NCBI RefSeq assembly: GCF_017833415.1
Contig: NZ_JAFICC010000001.1
Span: forward strand, 1-64,000
Reading direction: 5' to 3'
Length of the DNA stretch: 64,000 bases
Origin: Flavobacterium sp. 1355
Lineage (GTDB): Bacteria; Bacteroidota; Bacteroidia; Flavobacteriales; Flavobacteriaceae
Every line of letters starts with the position of its first letter. Position 1 is the stretch's first letter. Positions 32,722-42,607 of the stretch are shown in pieces. A program made the position numbers and the translations under genes. A model generated the notes under the pieces. That model did not search any database and was not told where the DNA came from. It saw nothing but the letters and a program-made list of their open reading frames with translations.

Positions 32722-34815
32722 ATGAGTAAAGCAGTATATATTGCCACAAGCGATCAGAACAGCGGAAAATCGATTATTACACTCGGTTTAATGAGTATTC
32801 TGATTGGTAAAACGGCAAAAGTGGGTTATTTCAGGCCGATAATTGAGGATTTTATAGATGGCGAGGTCGATAATCATATAGAGACAGTGTTATCACATTT
32901 TAATCTGGATATAAAAATTGAAGATGCTTATGCCATTACTAAAAGCAAACTGATTAAGAAGAAGAATAAAGGTAAAATAGGCGAAGTTTTAGATTTGATT
33001 ATCGAAAAGTATAAGCGCCTCGAAGAACGTTTTGATTTTGTTTTAGTAGAAGGAACGAGCTTTACCGGAGAAGGGACTTCAATTGAATTGGATTTAAATG
33101 TTTTAATTGCCAAAAATCTTGGAATTCCGACCATAATTATTGGTTCAGGAATTGGAAAAACTTTAGAAGAACTCGTGGATAGTCTTTATCTCGTGTATGA
33201 TTCATTTAAAGTAAAAGAGGTAGAAGTTTTGTCTGTATTTGCAAATAAAGTTCAGCCGGAAAATATTGATCTTGTTACTAAAAGCCTTCAAAAAAGTCTT
33301 CCATCAAATGTTTTGGTCAATACAATTCCATTGATTTCCAGCCTGAATAATCCTACCATGCAGGAAATTGTAAACGTATTAGATGCAAAAGTTCTTTTTG
33401 GAGAAAATTATCTAAACAACGAAATCGGGCATTACAGTGTAGGGGCAATGCAATTGCACAATTATTTAGTTCATTTAAACAATAATGCGCTCGTCATTAC
33501 ACCTGGTGATCGCTCGGATATTATTTTAGGAGCGTTGCAGGCAAATGAGTCAGCAAACTATCCTACTATTTCCGGAATTATTCTAACCGGAAACATTATT
33601 CCCGAAGACAGTATTTTAAAACTTATAGAAGGGCTTTCTGCAATTGTACCCATTATTGCTGTAGATGGCGGAACTTATCATATTACTAATAAAATTGGAA
33701 GTATCAGATCTGAAATTTATGCCAACAACACACACAAAATAGAAACATCGATTACTACTTTTGAAAAGTATGTTGAAATCGAAGCGCTGTCGGAACGATT
33801 AATCACTTTTGAAGCAGAAGGTATGACACCAAAAATGTTTCAGTACAACATGGTAAAAAGGGCTAAACAGCACCGTAAACATATTGTCCTTCCGGAAGGA
33901 AACGATGACAGGATTATTATTGCAGCTTCGAGACTGCTAGATATGGATGTAGTTGATATTTCTATTATAGGAGACAAAAAACAAATCGAAAATAAAATTA
34001 CAGAGCTTGGAATTAGTTTTGATTTTTCTAAAGTAAAAATTATAAACCCAATAGAATCTGAGCTTTATGAAGACTATGCCAATACCTATTATGAGCTAAG
34101 AAAGGCGAAAAATGTAAGTATCACTATGGCAAGGGATTTAATGGAAGACGTTTCTTATTTTGGGACTATGATGGTGTATAAAGGCCACGCTGACGGAATG
34201 GTATCAGGCGCTGCCCATACTACACAACATACCATTTTGCCAGCCTTACAATTCATAAAAACCAAACCTAATTCGTCAGTAGTTTCGTCTGTGTTTTTTA
34301 TGTGTCTTGAAGACAGGGTTTCCGTTTTTGGAGATTGCGCCATTAATCCAAATCCTACAGCAGAACAATTGGCAGAAATTGCCATTTCATCTGCAGAATC
34401 AAGTTTAGCTTTCGGAATTGAACCTAAAATTGCTATGCTTTCATACTCATCAGGATCATCAGGAAAAGGAGATGAGGTAGATAAAGTACGAACTGCAACA
34501 GCCATTGTTAAAGAGAAACGTCCTGATTTAAAAATTGAAGGACCAATTCAGTATGACGCTGCAGTTGACCTAAGTGTTGGAAAAAGCAAAATGCCAGATT
34601 CTGAAGTGGCAGGGCAGGCGAGTGTTCTTATCTTTCCCGATTTAAATACCGGAAACAATACGTACAAGGCCGTTCAAAGAGAAACAGGGGCATTGGCAAT
34701 CGGACCAATGCTGCAAGGTTTAAACAAGCCTGTAAACGATTTAAGCCGTGGCTGTACCGTAGACGATATTATAAATACAGTTGTCATTACAGCGATTCAG
34801 GCACAAGGATTGTAA
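32722..34815 (+). CDS. pta: Phosphate acetyltransferase, long form
   Basis: A 697-residue enzyme that interconverts acetyl-CoA and acetyl phosphate. The N-terminal part (SKAVYIATSDQNSGKSIITL) is a P-loop, BioD-like domain; the middle is a DRTGG domain (GDRSDIILGALQAN, TGNIIP); the C-terminal 330 residues are the catalytic PTA domain (KHIVLPEGNDDRIIIAAS, DGMVSGAAHTT, QYDAAVDLSVGKSKMPDSEV, LIFPDLNTGN). The long form is the E. coli type, in which the N-terminal part is regulatory. It precedes ackA by 99 bp, giving the overflow route from acetyl-CoA to acetate with ATP gain. Confidence 0.96.
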   Translation: MSKAVYIATSDQNSGKSIITLGLMSILIGKTAKVGYFRPIIEDFIDGEVDNHIETVLSHFNLDIKIEDAYAITKSKLIKKKNKGKIGEVLDLIIEKYKRLEERFDFVLVEGTSFTGEGTSIELDLNVLIAKNLGIPTIIIGSGIGKTLEELVDSLYLVYDSFKVKEVEVLSVFANKVQPENIDLVTKSLQKSLPSNVLVNTIPLISSLNNPTMQEIVNVLDAKVLFGENYLNNEIGHYSVGAMQLHNYLVHLNNNALVITPGDRSDIILGALQANESANYPTISGIILTGNIIPEDSILKLIEGLSAIVPIIAVDGGTYHITNKIGSIRSEIYANNTHKIETSITTFEKYVEIEALSERLITFEAEGMTPKMFQYNMVKRAKQHRKHIVLPEGNDDRIIIAASRLLDMDVVDISIIGDKKQIENKITELGISFDFSKVKIINPIESELYEDYANTYYELRKAKNVSITMARDLMEDVSYFGTMMVYKGHADGMVSGAAHTTQHTILPALQFIKTKPNSSVVSSVFFMCLEDRVSVFGDCAINPNPTAEQLAEIAISSAESSLAFGIEPKIAMLSYSSGSSGKGDEVDKVRTATAIVKEKRPDLKIEGPIQYDAAVDLSVGKSKMPDSEVAGQASVLIFPDLNTGNNTYKAVQRETGALAIGPMLQGLNKPVNDLSRGCTVDDIINTVVITAIQAQGL

Positions 34816-34914
34816 ATTCAATTAAAAATGGAATAAAAATAAAAAAGAGATTATTAAGTCTGCTAAAAAAAACTTAGCAACTTAGAGACTTAGTATCTTA
34901 GCAACTTTAAAAAA

Positions 34915-36099
34915 ATGAAAATACTAATTATAAATTCAGGAAGTTCCTCAATAAAATATCAATTAATGATTATGCCGGCAAACGAAGTAATTTGCACAGG
35001 TATGATTGACAGAATTGGATTGGAAACATCCAATATTACTTTTAAAACGGCTACAAACTCTTATGAAGAAATATTGCCGATTCCCACACATAAAATTGGT
35101 TTGCAAAAAGTAGCAGATTTGTTGCTGGATCCTGAAACGGGAGTAATAAAAACAACTTCAGAGATTACTGCGGTAGGACACAGAGTGGTTCACGGTGGCA
35201 GTTATTTTTCTGATACAACAATAATTACCGAAGAAGTTAAAGAGAAAATAAAAGAACTGTCAGAACTGGCCCCACTTCATAATCCGGCACACTTGGTTGG
35301 AATAAATGTAGCAGAAGAAATATTTTCTGAAGCAAAACAAGTAGCAGTGTTTGATACAGCTTTTCATCAGACAATTCCGGTTGAAGCACATAAATATGCC
35401 ATTCCAAATTTCCTTTTAACTGAACATAAAGTTCGCGTATATGGTTTTCACGGAACAAGTCATAAATATGTTTCAGAAAAAGCAATTAATTATTTAGAAA
35501 AGGATTCTAAAATAATTACCATTCATTTAGGAAATGGCTGCAGTATGGCAGCTGTAAAAGACGGAAAAAGCATTGATACAACAATGGGGTTTTCGCCGGC
35601 AAATGGGTTAATAATGGGAACCCGCGCAGGAGATATCGATCAGTCCGTTATTTTTTATCTGGTAAAAAGTCTGGGCTATACACCAGACGAAGTGAATTCA
35701 ATTTTATTAAAACAAAGCGGAATGCTTGGTTTGACAGGTTACAGCGATTTGCGTGATATCGAAGCCAAAGCTCAGGAAGGAAATAAAGATTGTGAACTGG
35801 CTTTACTTATGAATGCATACAGAATCAGAAAAACAATCGGTGCGTATGCTGCGGCCTTAAACGGATTGGATGCCATTGTTTTTACAGCCGGAATTGGCGA
35901 AAACTCTTCTTATATGCGTAATTTAATCTGCACCAATATGGATTATTTTGGAATTCAAATCGATACAGCAAAAAATCAAATTCGCTCCAAGGAACTAAGA
36001 GAAATCAATTTAGCAGATTCAAGGGTAAAAATTTTAGTCGTTCCGACTGACGAAGAATATGAAATTGCAAATCAGGTTTTTCAGTTATTAGAAATCTAA
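34915..36099 (+). CDS. ackA: Acetate kinase
   Basis: A 394-residue cytoplasmic enzyme that converts acetyl phosphate and ADP to acetate and ATP. Family signatures: MKILIINSGSSSIKYQLM at the N-terminus, HRVVHGGSYF, the active-site region VAVFDTAFHQTIP and YGFHGTSHKYVS, then IHLGNGCSMAAVKDGKSIDT and TAGIGENSSYMR. Length is normal. It follows pta. A stretch of TTAGCAACTTAGAGACTTAG in the gap recalls other short repeats in this genome. Confidence 0.97.
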   Translation: MKILIINSGSSSIKYQLMIMPANEVICTGMIDRIGLETSNITFKTATNSYEEILPIPTHKIGLQKVADLLLDPETGVIKTTSEITAVGHRVVHGGSYFSDTTIITEEVKEKIKELSELAPLHNPAHLVGINVAEEIFSEAKQVAVFDTAFHQTIPVEAHKYAIPNFLLTEHKVRVYGFHGTSHKYVSEKAINYLEKDSKIITIHLGNGCSMAAVKDGKSIDTTMGFSPANGLIMGTRAGDIDQSVIFYLVKSLGYTPDEVNSILLKQSGMLGLTGYSDLRDIEAKAQEGNKDCELALLMNAYRIRKTIGAYAAALNGLDAIVFTAGIGENSSYMRNLICTNMDYFGIQIDTAKNQIRSKELREINLADSRVKILVVPTDEEYEIANQVFQLLEI

Positions 36100-36117
36100 A
36101 TTTATAATATATCTTTA

Positions 36118-36543
36118 ATGGTAAAAGTTATAGCGCTAGTATTATTTTTAATATTTCTTTTTCTTTCTTTAATCCATTTTTACTGGGCTTTTGGAGGAAA
36201 ATGGGGCACAGAAGGTGTTTATCCAACGCCTGATGATAAAACACCGCCAAGAAATCCGGGAATGATTGCGACAGTACTAGTTGCCATAGCATTGTTTGGG
36301 TTTGGTATTTTTTATTTAATAAAAGTTGACATTCTCTCTATTCAGCTCTCCCCAGGAATTAATAAATACGGTCTTTGGGTTTTGATGACCATATTTACTT
36401 TAAGAGCAATTGGAGATTTTAAATATATCGGTTTCTTCAAAAAAATAAAAAATACCAAATTCGGACAAAATGATACCAAATACTTTGCTCCATTATGTCT
36501 CATAATTGGCATTTTGACGCTATTGGTTGCGGTATTAACATAA
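36118..36543 (+). CDS. DUF3995-family membrane protein
   Basis: A 141-residue inner-membrane protein with four hydrophobic segments (about 3-22, 45-65, 80-100 and 118-139). The first ends in HFYWAFGGKWGTEGVYPTPD, the conserved block of DUF3995 proteins. The function is unknown. It starts 18 bp after ackA and may be co-transcribed with pta-ackA. Confidence 0.78.
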   Translation: MVKVIALVLFLIFLFLSLIHFYWAFGGKWGTEGVYPTPDDKTPPRNPGMIATVLVAIALFGFGIFYLIKVDILSIQLSPGINKYGLWVLMTIFTLRAIGDFKYIGFFKKIKNTKFGQNDTKYFAPLCLIIGILTLLVAVLT

Positions 36544-36585
36544 AACCTCTCCCTTTTTTTCACTAGAAAATTAAATATTTGTGAG

Positions 36586-36593
36586 TATCTTTG
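36586..36593 (+). promoter_or_regulatory. Candidate -7 promoter box of the regulator gene
   Basis: TATCTTTG fits TAnnTTTG and lies 19 bp before the TTG start at 36613, the same distance as in front of the PASTA and pta genes. Confidence 0.45.
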
Positions 36594-36612
36594 GATTTAA
36601 ATCCGAATTATC

Positions 36613-39357
36613 TTGAAATCGATATTTTTTAAATCAGTTTTCTTCTTTTTCATTGTTTTACAACTTCAGGCACAAGAATTACTTCCCTTCGTAGAAAACT
36701 ATAGTAAATCTGATTATCAGGGAGATAATCAAATCTGGAATGTAGTGCAAGGAAATGATAATGCGATGTATTTTGCAAATAATCATTATTTGCTCCGATA
36801 TGACGGAGTAAAATGGGAAAAATATACACTTCCAAACAAAACCATTATTCGGTCTATTTTAATTGAAGGAGATAAAATTTACTCAGGCTCCTATAAAGAA
36901 TTTGGTTACTGGTATAGAAAAGACGGCACTATGCATTATGTTTCTATTACCAAAAATCTCCGATTGTTTGATGAAAAGGACAATGAAGAAATCTGGAAAA
37001 TATTCAGATATAATGGTTCCTTATACTTTCAGTCTTTTAACGATGTTTTTATTTATAACGGAAAGACAATTAAAAAAATAAAATTTCCCTTTCTGATTTC
37101 CTATTGTTTTGCTGTAGATAAAAATCTTTATGTAGCGTCAGTTCAGAAAGGAATTTTTAAAATGAATGGCAAACATATCGCCAACCCAAAAGGTTGGGAT
37201 ATCTTAAAAAACACAGTAGTTCATGCTATTGAAAAGTATAAAAACCAAACCTATATTTTTACACAGAAGAAAGGTGTTTTTATTGCTGAAAAAAATGGAC
37301 TAAAAGCATGGAATAACCCATTAAATGAAATTTTAAAATCGGCTACGATCAATGTTGCGAAGTTTATAAAAGGCAATAAACTTATTATCGGAACCGGAAA
37401 CAGAGGAATTGTAATTTTAGATTTAACAACCAATCTGTATAAAAATATAGAAAGACAAAATGTTCTCATGAACAATTCAATACTAAGTATAGGATTAGAC
37501 AGGGAAAATGATCTTTGGCTTGGTTTAGATAACGGAATTGCGCATGTAGAGGTCAATTCCCCAATATCCATTTTTTATGACAATTCAGGAATTCTGGGCT
37601 CTGTTTATTCTGTAGCAACAACCAGTAAAGGATATCTTATTGCCTCAAACCATGGTGTATTTGAATATGGTTCAGGAAAATTTAGTATGATGCCAAATAC
37701 CCAAGGGCAAGGGTGGAATATTGCTAAAATTAATGATAGGTTTATTATTGGACATAATGATGGAACATTTTCTTATCAAAACGGTTCTCTGAGCCGATTA
37801 AATAATGTAAGCGGGGGGTGGAATTTATCAAAAAGCAGTATCAACAACACCTATTTTCAATCTACTTATAGCGGCATCCTGGTTTATGATAATCCATCAG
37901 ATTTATCTCAATATAAACTAATTAAAGGTTTGGCAAAACCAATTAAATATGTAGCCCAGAACAGGCGAAATGAAATTTGGGCAGCAGATAATTACAGGGG
38001 TTTATATCGTGTTTTACTTGACGATGAGTACAAAACAAAGAAGATAGAAAACGTTACACAGCAAAGTAATATAAAAAACGATTTTGGAATTAAGATTTTT
38101 GAGTTTAGAAAAGAAATACTTTTTCTTATAGATAATACATGGTACACGTATAATTCGATTTCTAATAAACTGGAAGAAAATGAATTATTCAATACTAATT
38201 TTAAAAATGTGTCTGATGTTGTTGCAATCGACGAAGATCATTTTATGGTATTGCAAAACGGAATTTTATATCATATATATGCCCAGGGAAATAAATTTAT
38301 CTGGAATATTATTCAGGAAAAATATTATAAAGGAAAACTCATAAATGAAAATCTAAGGATTTTTAAAAATCAAAACCATTATTTATTCAATCTTGATGAC
38401 GGTTTTATTTCGCTTCAGCTGGAATATGAGAACAAGCAAAATGCCAAAATTAAGATAGAAGCCTTTAGCGATAATACTTTAGTCGCAAATAATCCTAAGA
38501 TTAAATTTAATACAGAATTAAGGATTAATGTAATATCAGGGATTTATGGCGCAAGCAGGCCTAATTTATTTTATAAATTAAATAGTAATAAGGAGTTTCT
38601 GCCAATTTCAGATGGCTTAATAGTTCTTAATAACCTAAGCAGTGGATTTCATTCAGTAGAAATCTATAAACACGACGGAGCTACTTATGATCAGGTTTCA
38701 GATTTTAAATTTAAAGTTGCAGAACCCTGGTATTTTTCTTTCTGGATGGTTTCGCTCTATATTTTAATCATAGCATCAGTATTATTTTTATACTATAAGT
38801 GGAATAAGTTGAGATATATCCAAAAGTTAAAATTGCAGGCAGAGGAATTAAAACATCAGCGTGAAATTTTAGAAATGGAATTAAAAACAGAAAACGAACT
38901 AAATCTGCAAGAATATGAAAAACATATTCTCGAACTGGAACTGCAGACAAAATCCTCTGAAGTTGCAGGCAAATCACTTTCTATAGCCAAACAAAGTGAA
39001 ATGATTGAAAATATTCAAAATATTCTGGACTCAGAAAAAGATTTTAATAAGCTTAAAAGTGAAATAAAAAAGGCTATTAAAATAAATGAAGTGAATAAAC
39101 ATGAGTGGGAGATTTTTGAAACCAACTTAAATCAAATTCACAATGAATTTATAATAACGCTCACCAAAAAGTTTCCAAACCTTACACCTAAGGATGTAAA
39201 ATTATGTGTTTATTTAAAAATGAACCTTTCTTCAAAAGAAATTGCCCCTATGATGAACATTTCATTTAGGGGAGTGGAACTGCATAGATATCGTCTGAGA
39301 AAGAAATTAAACCTTACACAAGACGAAAACCTCTCAAAATTTTTATTAACTCTGTAA
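36613..39357 (+). CDS. Membrane-spanning Y_Y_Y/LuxR-type transcriptional regulator of the polysaccharide locus
   Basis: A 914-residue one-component sensor and transcription factor. A signal peptide (FFKSVFFFFIVLQLQAQ) leads to a periplasmic beta-propeller of 'reg_prop' repeats (about 25-600) and a Y_Y_Y-like domain (about 610-700). One membrane helix is at about 707-727, then a coiled coil (730-780) and a C-terminal LuxR-type HTH (856-914: LTPKDVKLCVYLKMNLSSKE, IAPMMNISFRGVELHRYRLR). There is no kinase or receiver domain. The start is a TTG at 36613, since the next in-frame ATG would remove the signal peptide. It lies just before susC and probably controls the locus in response to a periplasmic oligosaccharide. 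Confidence 0.88.
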   Translation: MKSIFFKSVFFFFIVLQLQAQELLPFVENYSKSDYQGDNQIWNVVQGNDNAMYFANNHYLLRYDGVKWEKYTLPNKTIIRSILIEGDKIYSGSYKEFGYWYRKDGTMHYVSITKNLRLFDEKDNEEIWKIFRYNGSLYFQSFNDVFIYNGKTIKKIKFPFLISYCFAVDKNLYVASVQKGIFKMNGKHIANPKGWDILKNTVVHAIEKYKNQTYIFTQKKGVFIAEKNGLKAWNNPLNEILKSATINVAKFIKGNKLIIGTGNRGIVILDLTTNLYKNIERQNVLMNNSILSIGLDRENDLWLGLDNGIAHVEVNSPISIFYDNSGILGSVYSVATTSKGYLIASNHGVFEYGSGKFSMMPNTQGQGWNIAKINDRFIIGHNDGTFSYQNGSLSRLNNVSGGWNLSKSSINNTYFQSTYSGILVYDNPSDLSQYKLIKGLAKPIKYVAQNRRNEIWAADNYRGLYRVLLDDEYKTKKIENVTQQSNIKNDFGIKIFEFRKEILFLIDNTWYTYNSISNKLEENELFNTNFKNVSDVVAIDEDHFMVLQNGILYHIYAQGNKFIWNIIQEKYYKGKLINENLRIFKNQNHYLFNLDDGFISLQLEYENKQNAKIKIEAFSDNTLVANNPKIKFNTELRINVISGIYGASRPNLFYKLNSNKEFLPISDGLIVLNNLSSGFHSVEIYKHDGATYDQVSDFKFKVAEPWYFSFWMVSLYILIIASVLFLYYKWNKLRYIQKLKLQAEELKHQREILEMELKTENELNLQEYEKHILELELQTKSSEVAGKSLSIAKQSEMIENIQNILDSEKDFNKLKSEIKKAIKINEVNKHEWEIFETNLNQIHNEFIITLTKKFPNLTPKDVKLCVYLKMNLSSKEIAPMMNISFRGVELHRYRLRKKLNLTQDENLSKFLLTL

Positions 39358-39420
39358 GATTGATATGTGTTTTCTAAACATATTATATTTTTACACTTCT
39401 TTTTTTATATAATTCTAATA

Positions 39421-39558
39421 CATCATTACTACATCATAACGTAATGTTAATAGAAAGCTAATTACTGTTAATTATTTGATTTTAATAGAGTTAATAATAG
39501 TTTTTGATGTAGTGATGTAGCTATGTAGTAGTGCTGTATGATGTACTACAACGTTGTA
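39421..39558 (+). promoter_or_regulatory. Candidate operator region upstream of susC
   Basis: Several related motifs lie here. CATCATTACTACATCA is at 39421-39436; its near reverse complement TGATGTAGTGATGTAG is at 39505-39520. TGTAGTA (39524-39530) and TACTACA (39544-39550) form an inverted repeat with a 13-bp spacer. TACAACGTTGTA (39547-39558) is a perfect 12-bp palindrome. The density of such sites fits a binding region for the upstream HTH regulator. No exact TAnnTTTG box is present; TAATTTG at about 39565 is one base short. Confidence 0.45.
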
Positions 39559-39600
39559 ATTGTTTAATTTGGCTCTACTAACTTAAACGATACATTCTGT

Positions 39601-42600
39601 ATGAAAAATTTTATTTTTAGCTTTTTAGCGCTCTTACTGCTTCCGGCATATATGTCTGGACAAGCAATTAAAGGAAAAGTTTTAGATAGCAGTGGTATGG
39701 GAATTCCAGGTGCAATTATTAGCGCACCCGAATCCAGAACTTCTGCTGATGCTGATTTTGATGGTAATTTTACAATTAATGCTAAAGTTGGAGAGACATT
39801 AAAAATCTCAATGCTTGGTTTTGACTCAGTTTCTGTACCTGCAACTTCAGGACCAATGACAATTACACTAAAAGAAGCGGGTGACACTGCATTAAAAGAA
39901 GTAGTTGTTATCGGATACGGTACAAGAAAGAAAATTGATAATACTTCGGCTGTTAGCTCAATTAAGTCTGAGGAAATTACTAAAATGAAGGTTGCGAATG
40001 CTTCACAAGCTATACAAGGTAAAGCTGCAGGGGTTCAGGTATCGACCTCAGATGCCCCGGGAAGTACTCCTTCAGTTGTGATTAGGGGAGCCGGTACTGC
40101 ATTAGGAGGAAGAAATCCTTTATATGTTGTAGATGGTATGCCAACTGATAATATCAATAACATTAATAGTAATGATATTACATCTTACGAGATTTTGAAA
40201 GATGCTTCTTCATTAGCTATTTATGGAACAAGAGGTGCAAATGGTGTAATTATGATTACAACCAAAGCCGGTAAAGGAAAACTTACTGTAGATGTCGAAA
40301 GTTTTGCAGGATTTAGAACTCCTCTAAAAGATGTAAAAATGGCAAACAGCGAAGAATATGTTCGTTATAGCAATGCAGCCTTTATAAATGATTACCCACA
40401 AGGAAGATTCTCTGCAAATCAACCTTATAATACTAATTGGTTTGATGAGATCACAAGAACAGGATCTTACACTCAAAATAATCTTGCGATTTCGGGATCT
40501 TCAGAAAATATAAAATACTTTTTTAGTGTTGGAAATTATGAAGAAAAGGGAATTCTTAATGGTTCTGATTATGGACGTACTACGATAAGAAGTAATAATG
40601 AGTTCAAGCTTTCAGAGAAAGTTAGAATAAGTCAAAATTTAAGTGTTAGTACTATAAAAAATACACCAATGCCATTGAGTGCTTTTACTAATGCTTACAG
40701 ACAATCTCCATTAGTTCCTGTGCGTTATGCCAACGGAAAGTATGGTGTACCATTTGTTTCAAATGGAATTGTAGACCAAACCGGAGCATCATTTAATAAT
40801 GTTGGTAACCCAGTTGCGCAATTGGATTATACGGATGAACAGCAACAAAGTGTTATTTTACAAGGTGGATTAAAACTAGACTATGATATTATAAAATCAT
40901 TAAAATTTACTTCTCAATTTAATGGAGAATTTTATACCTATAAACAATATAATTATGTTGATAATAAGGCGCTCTGGTCAGCAGCGGATCCTACACGTGT
41001 AGAATCGGATTACCCTGTAAGTTTGAATATAAACACTTTAACAAGAGGTAGAGACCAATATTTTAACTGGAATTTATCTAATTACTTTACTTATAATAAA
41101 GTTTTTGCAGAAATTCATGACGTTGAAGTTACTGCTGGTATTGAAGCTAATGTTCAAGGGACCAGAGAGAAATTAACTATTGATAGAAAAAATGTAAACC
41201 CAAATTCCAACTATTGGTCTTTAAAGGATATAAATGTTGCAAGTTCAGTAACAGGTTATAAAGATGAAGCTTTAAATCAAAGACGTTTAGCATCATATTT
41301 TGCACGTTTTCAATATAAATTGTTAGACAAATATTTGGTTACTGGTACTGTAAGACGTGACGGATCATCACAATTTGCAGAAAACAAACGTTGGGGGACC
41401 TTTCCATCAGTTGGTCTAGGTTGGATTGTATCTAAAGAAAGCTTTTTAAGTAATGTAGAGCCGATCAACTTATTAAAAATCAGAGGATCATGGGGTAGAT
41501 TAGGAAATCAAAATGTACCACTTAATACTCAAGTCTTTACTTCTGGAGTAGATTATCCAGATCTTGGTTCCGGTACAACAATTAATTCTCAGGTAGATCC
41601 TAATTTATCATGGGAGATTGTAGAAGAACTTTCAGGAGGTTTTGATTTTGAGTTATTGAACAATAGATTAAAAGGATCTTTTGATTTATACGATAAAAAA
41701 ACAACAAATACAATTTTGAATGTTACTCCGTATTCAACTTCAGGAATTACATTAGCCACACCAGCACATGTTGGAGAAGTATCTAATAAAGGTTATGAAA
41801 TTACATTACGTTGGGATGATAGAATAAATGATAACTTAAGTTATTGGGTTGGAGGTAATTTTTCTCATAATGAAAATGAATTAACTAGTCTTAAAAATGT
41901 TCAGTTAAATCCAATTATTGGAGGAAGTTTAGGAAATAGCCAAAACACAAAAATACTAGATAATACTTCAGTAGGACAGCCTTTAGGTAGTTTCTTTATG
42001 TATGAATATGCTGGTATTGATCCAACAAATGGGCAAATGCTTTACTATAAGGCTAATGGAGATAAAGTTGTTCAAACAGGATTAGATGAACTTAAAGACA
42101 AGAAATATGTTGGTTCTCTTTTACCAACTTCTACTTATGGGGTTACTTTAGGATTAAATTATAAAAATATAGATTTTTCTGTAGACGGTTATGGAACAGG
42201 AGGAGCAAAAGTATACAATGGTAAAAAAGCACAACGTTTTGGAGGTGAAAACATAGAGGCTTCGGCGACTCGTGATTTCTGGACGCTAACTAATACAACA
42301 GCTTCTAATCCCGCACCTTCTAATGCAGTACCATATGCTTCAACTTATTACTTAGAATCTGCAGATTTCTTTAGAATCAATAATATTACTTTAGGATATA
42401 AACTACCACTTAAAGAAGATCAGTTCATTAGCTTTTGTCGAATATATGTAAATGCAATCAATCCGTTTATTTCTCAAAAATTCTCAGGATTCTCACCAGA
42501 CGTTACAAGTGATGGTAAGCTAGTTGAAGGTACTCAAGGGGTTGAGTTAGATGCTTACCCATCATTGAGATCATTTGTTATAGGTGCTAATTTAAAATTT

Positions 42601-42603
42601 TAA
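39601..42603 (+). CDS. SusC-family TonB-dependent glycan importer
   Basis: A 1000-residue outer-membrane transporter that takes up oligosaccharides with energy from TonB. A signal peptide (about 1-20) is followed by a carboxypeptidase-D-like domain (IKGKVLDSSGMGIPGAIISA, about 22-98), the linker KEVVVIGYGTRKK with a TonB-box-like segment, and the plug (NASQAIQGKAAGVQV, VVIRGAGTALGGRNPLYVVD, YEILKDASSLAIYGTRGANG), which has the SusC-type signatures. The rest is beta-barrel. The stop is 4 bp before susD. The pair forms the lid-and-barrel complex at the cell surface. Confidence 0.96.
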   Translation: MKNFIFSFLALLLLPAYMSGQAIKGKVLDSSGMGIPGAIISAPESRTSADADFDGNFTINAKVGETLKISMLGFDSVSVPATSGPMTITLKEAGDTALKEVVVIGYGTRKKIDNTSAVSSIKSEEITKMKVANASQAIQGKAAGVQVSTSDAPGSTPSVVIRGAGTALGGRNPLYVVDGMPTDNINNINSNDITSYEILKDASSLAIYGTRGANGVIMITTKAGKGKLTVDVESFAGFRTPLKDVKMANSEEYVRYSNAAFINDYPQGRFSANQPYNTNWFDEITRTGSYTQNNLAISGSSENIKYFFSVGNYEEKGILNGSDYGRTTIRSNNEFKLSEKVRISQNLSVSTIKNTPMPLSAFTNAYRQSPLVPVRYANGKYGVPFVSNGIVDQTGASFNNVGNPVAQLDYTDEQQQSVILQGGLKLDYDIIKSLKFTSQFNGEFYTYKQYNYVDNKALWSAADPTRVESDYPVSLNINTLTRGRDQYFNWNLSNYFTYNKVFAEIHDVEVTAGIEANVQGTREKLTIDRKNVNPNSNYWSLKDINVASSVTGYKDEALNQRRLASYFARFQYKLLDKYLVTGTVRRDGSSQFAENKRWGTFPSVGLGWIVSKESFLSNVEPINLLKIRGSWGRLGNQNVPLNTQVFTSGVDYPDLGSGTTINSQVDPNLSWEIVEELSGGFDFELLNNRLKGSFDLYDKKTTNTILNVTPYSTSGITLATPAHVGEVSNKGYEITLRWDDRINDNLSYWVGGNFSHNENELTSLKNVQLNPIIGGSLGNSQNTKILDNTSVGQPLGSFFMYEYAGIDPTNGQMLYYKANGDKVVQTGLDELKDKKYVGSLLPTSTYGVTLGLNYKNIDFSVDGYGTGGAKVYNGKKAQRFGGENIEASATRDFWTLTNTTASNPAPSNAVPYASTYYLESADFFRINNITLGYKLPLKEDQFISFCRIYVNAINPFISQKFSGFSPDVTSDGKLVEGTQGVELDAYPSLRSFVIGANLKF

Positions 42604-42607
42604 TATT

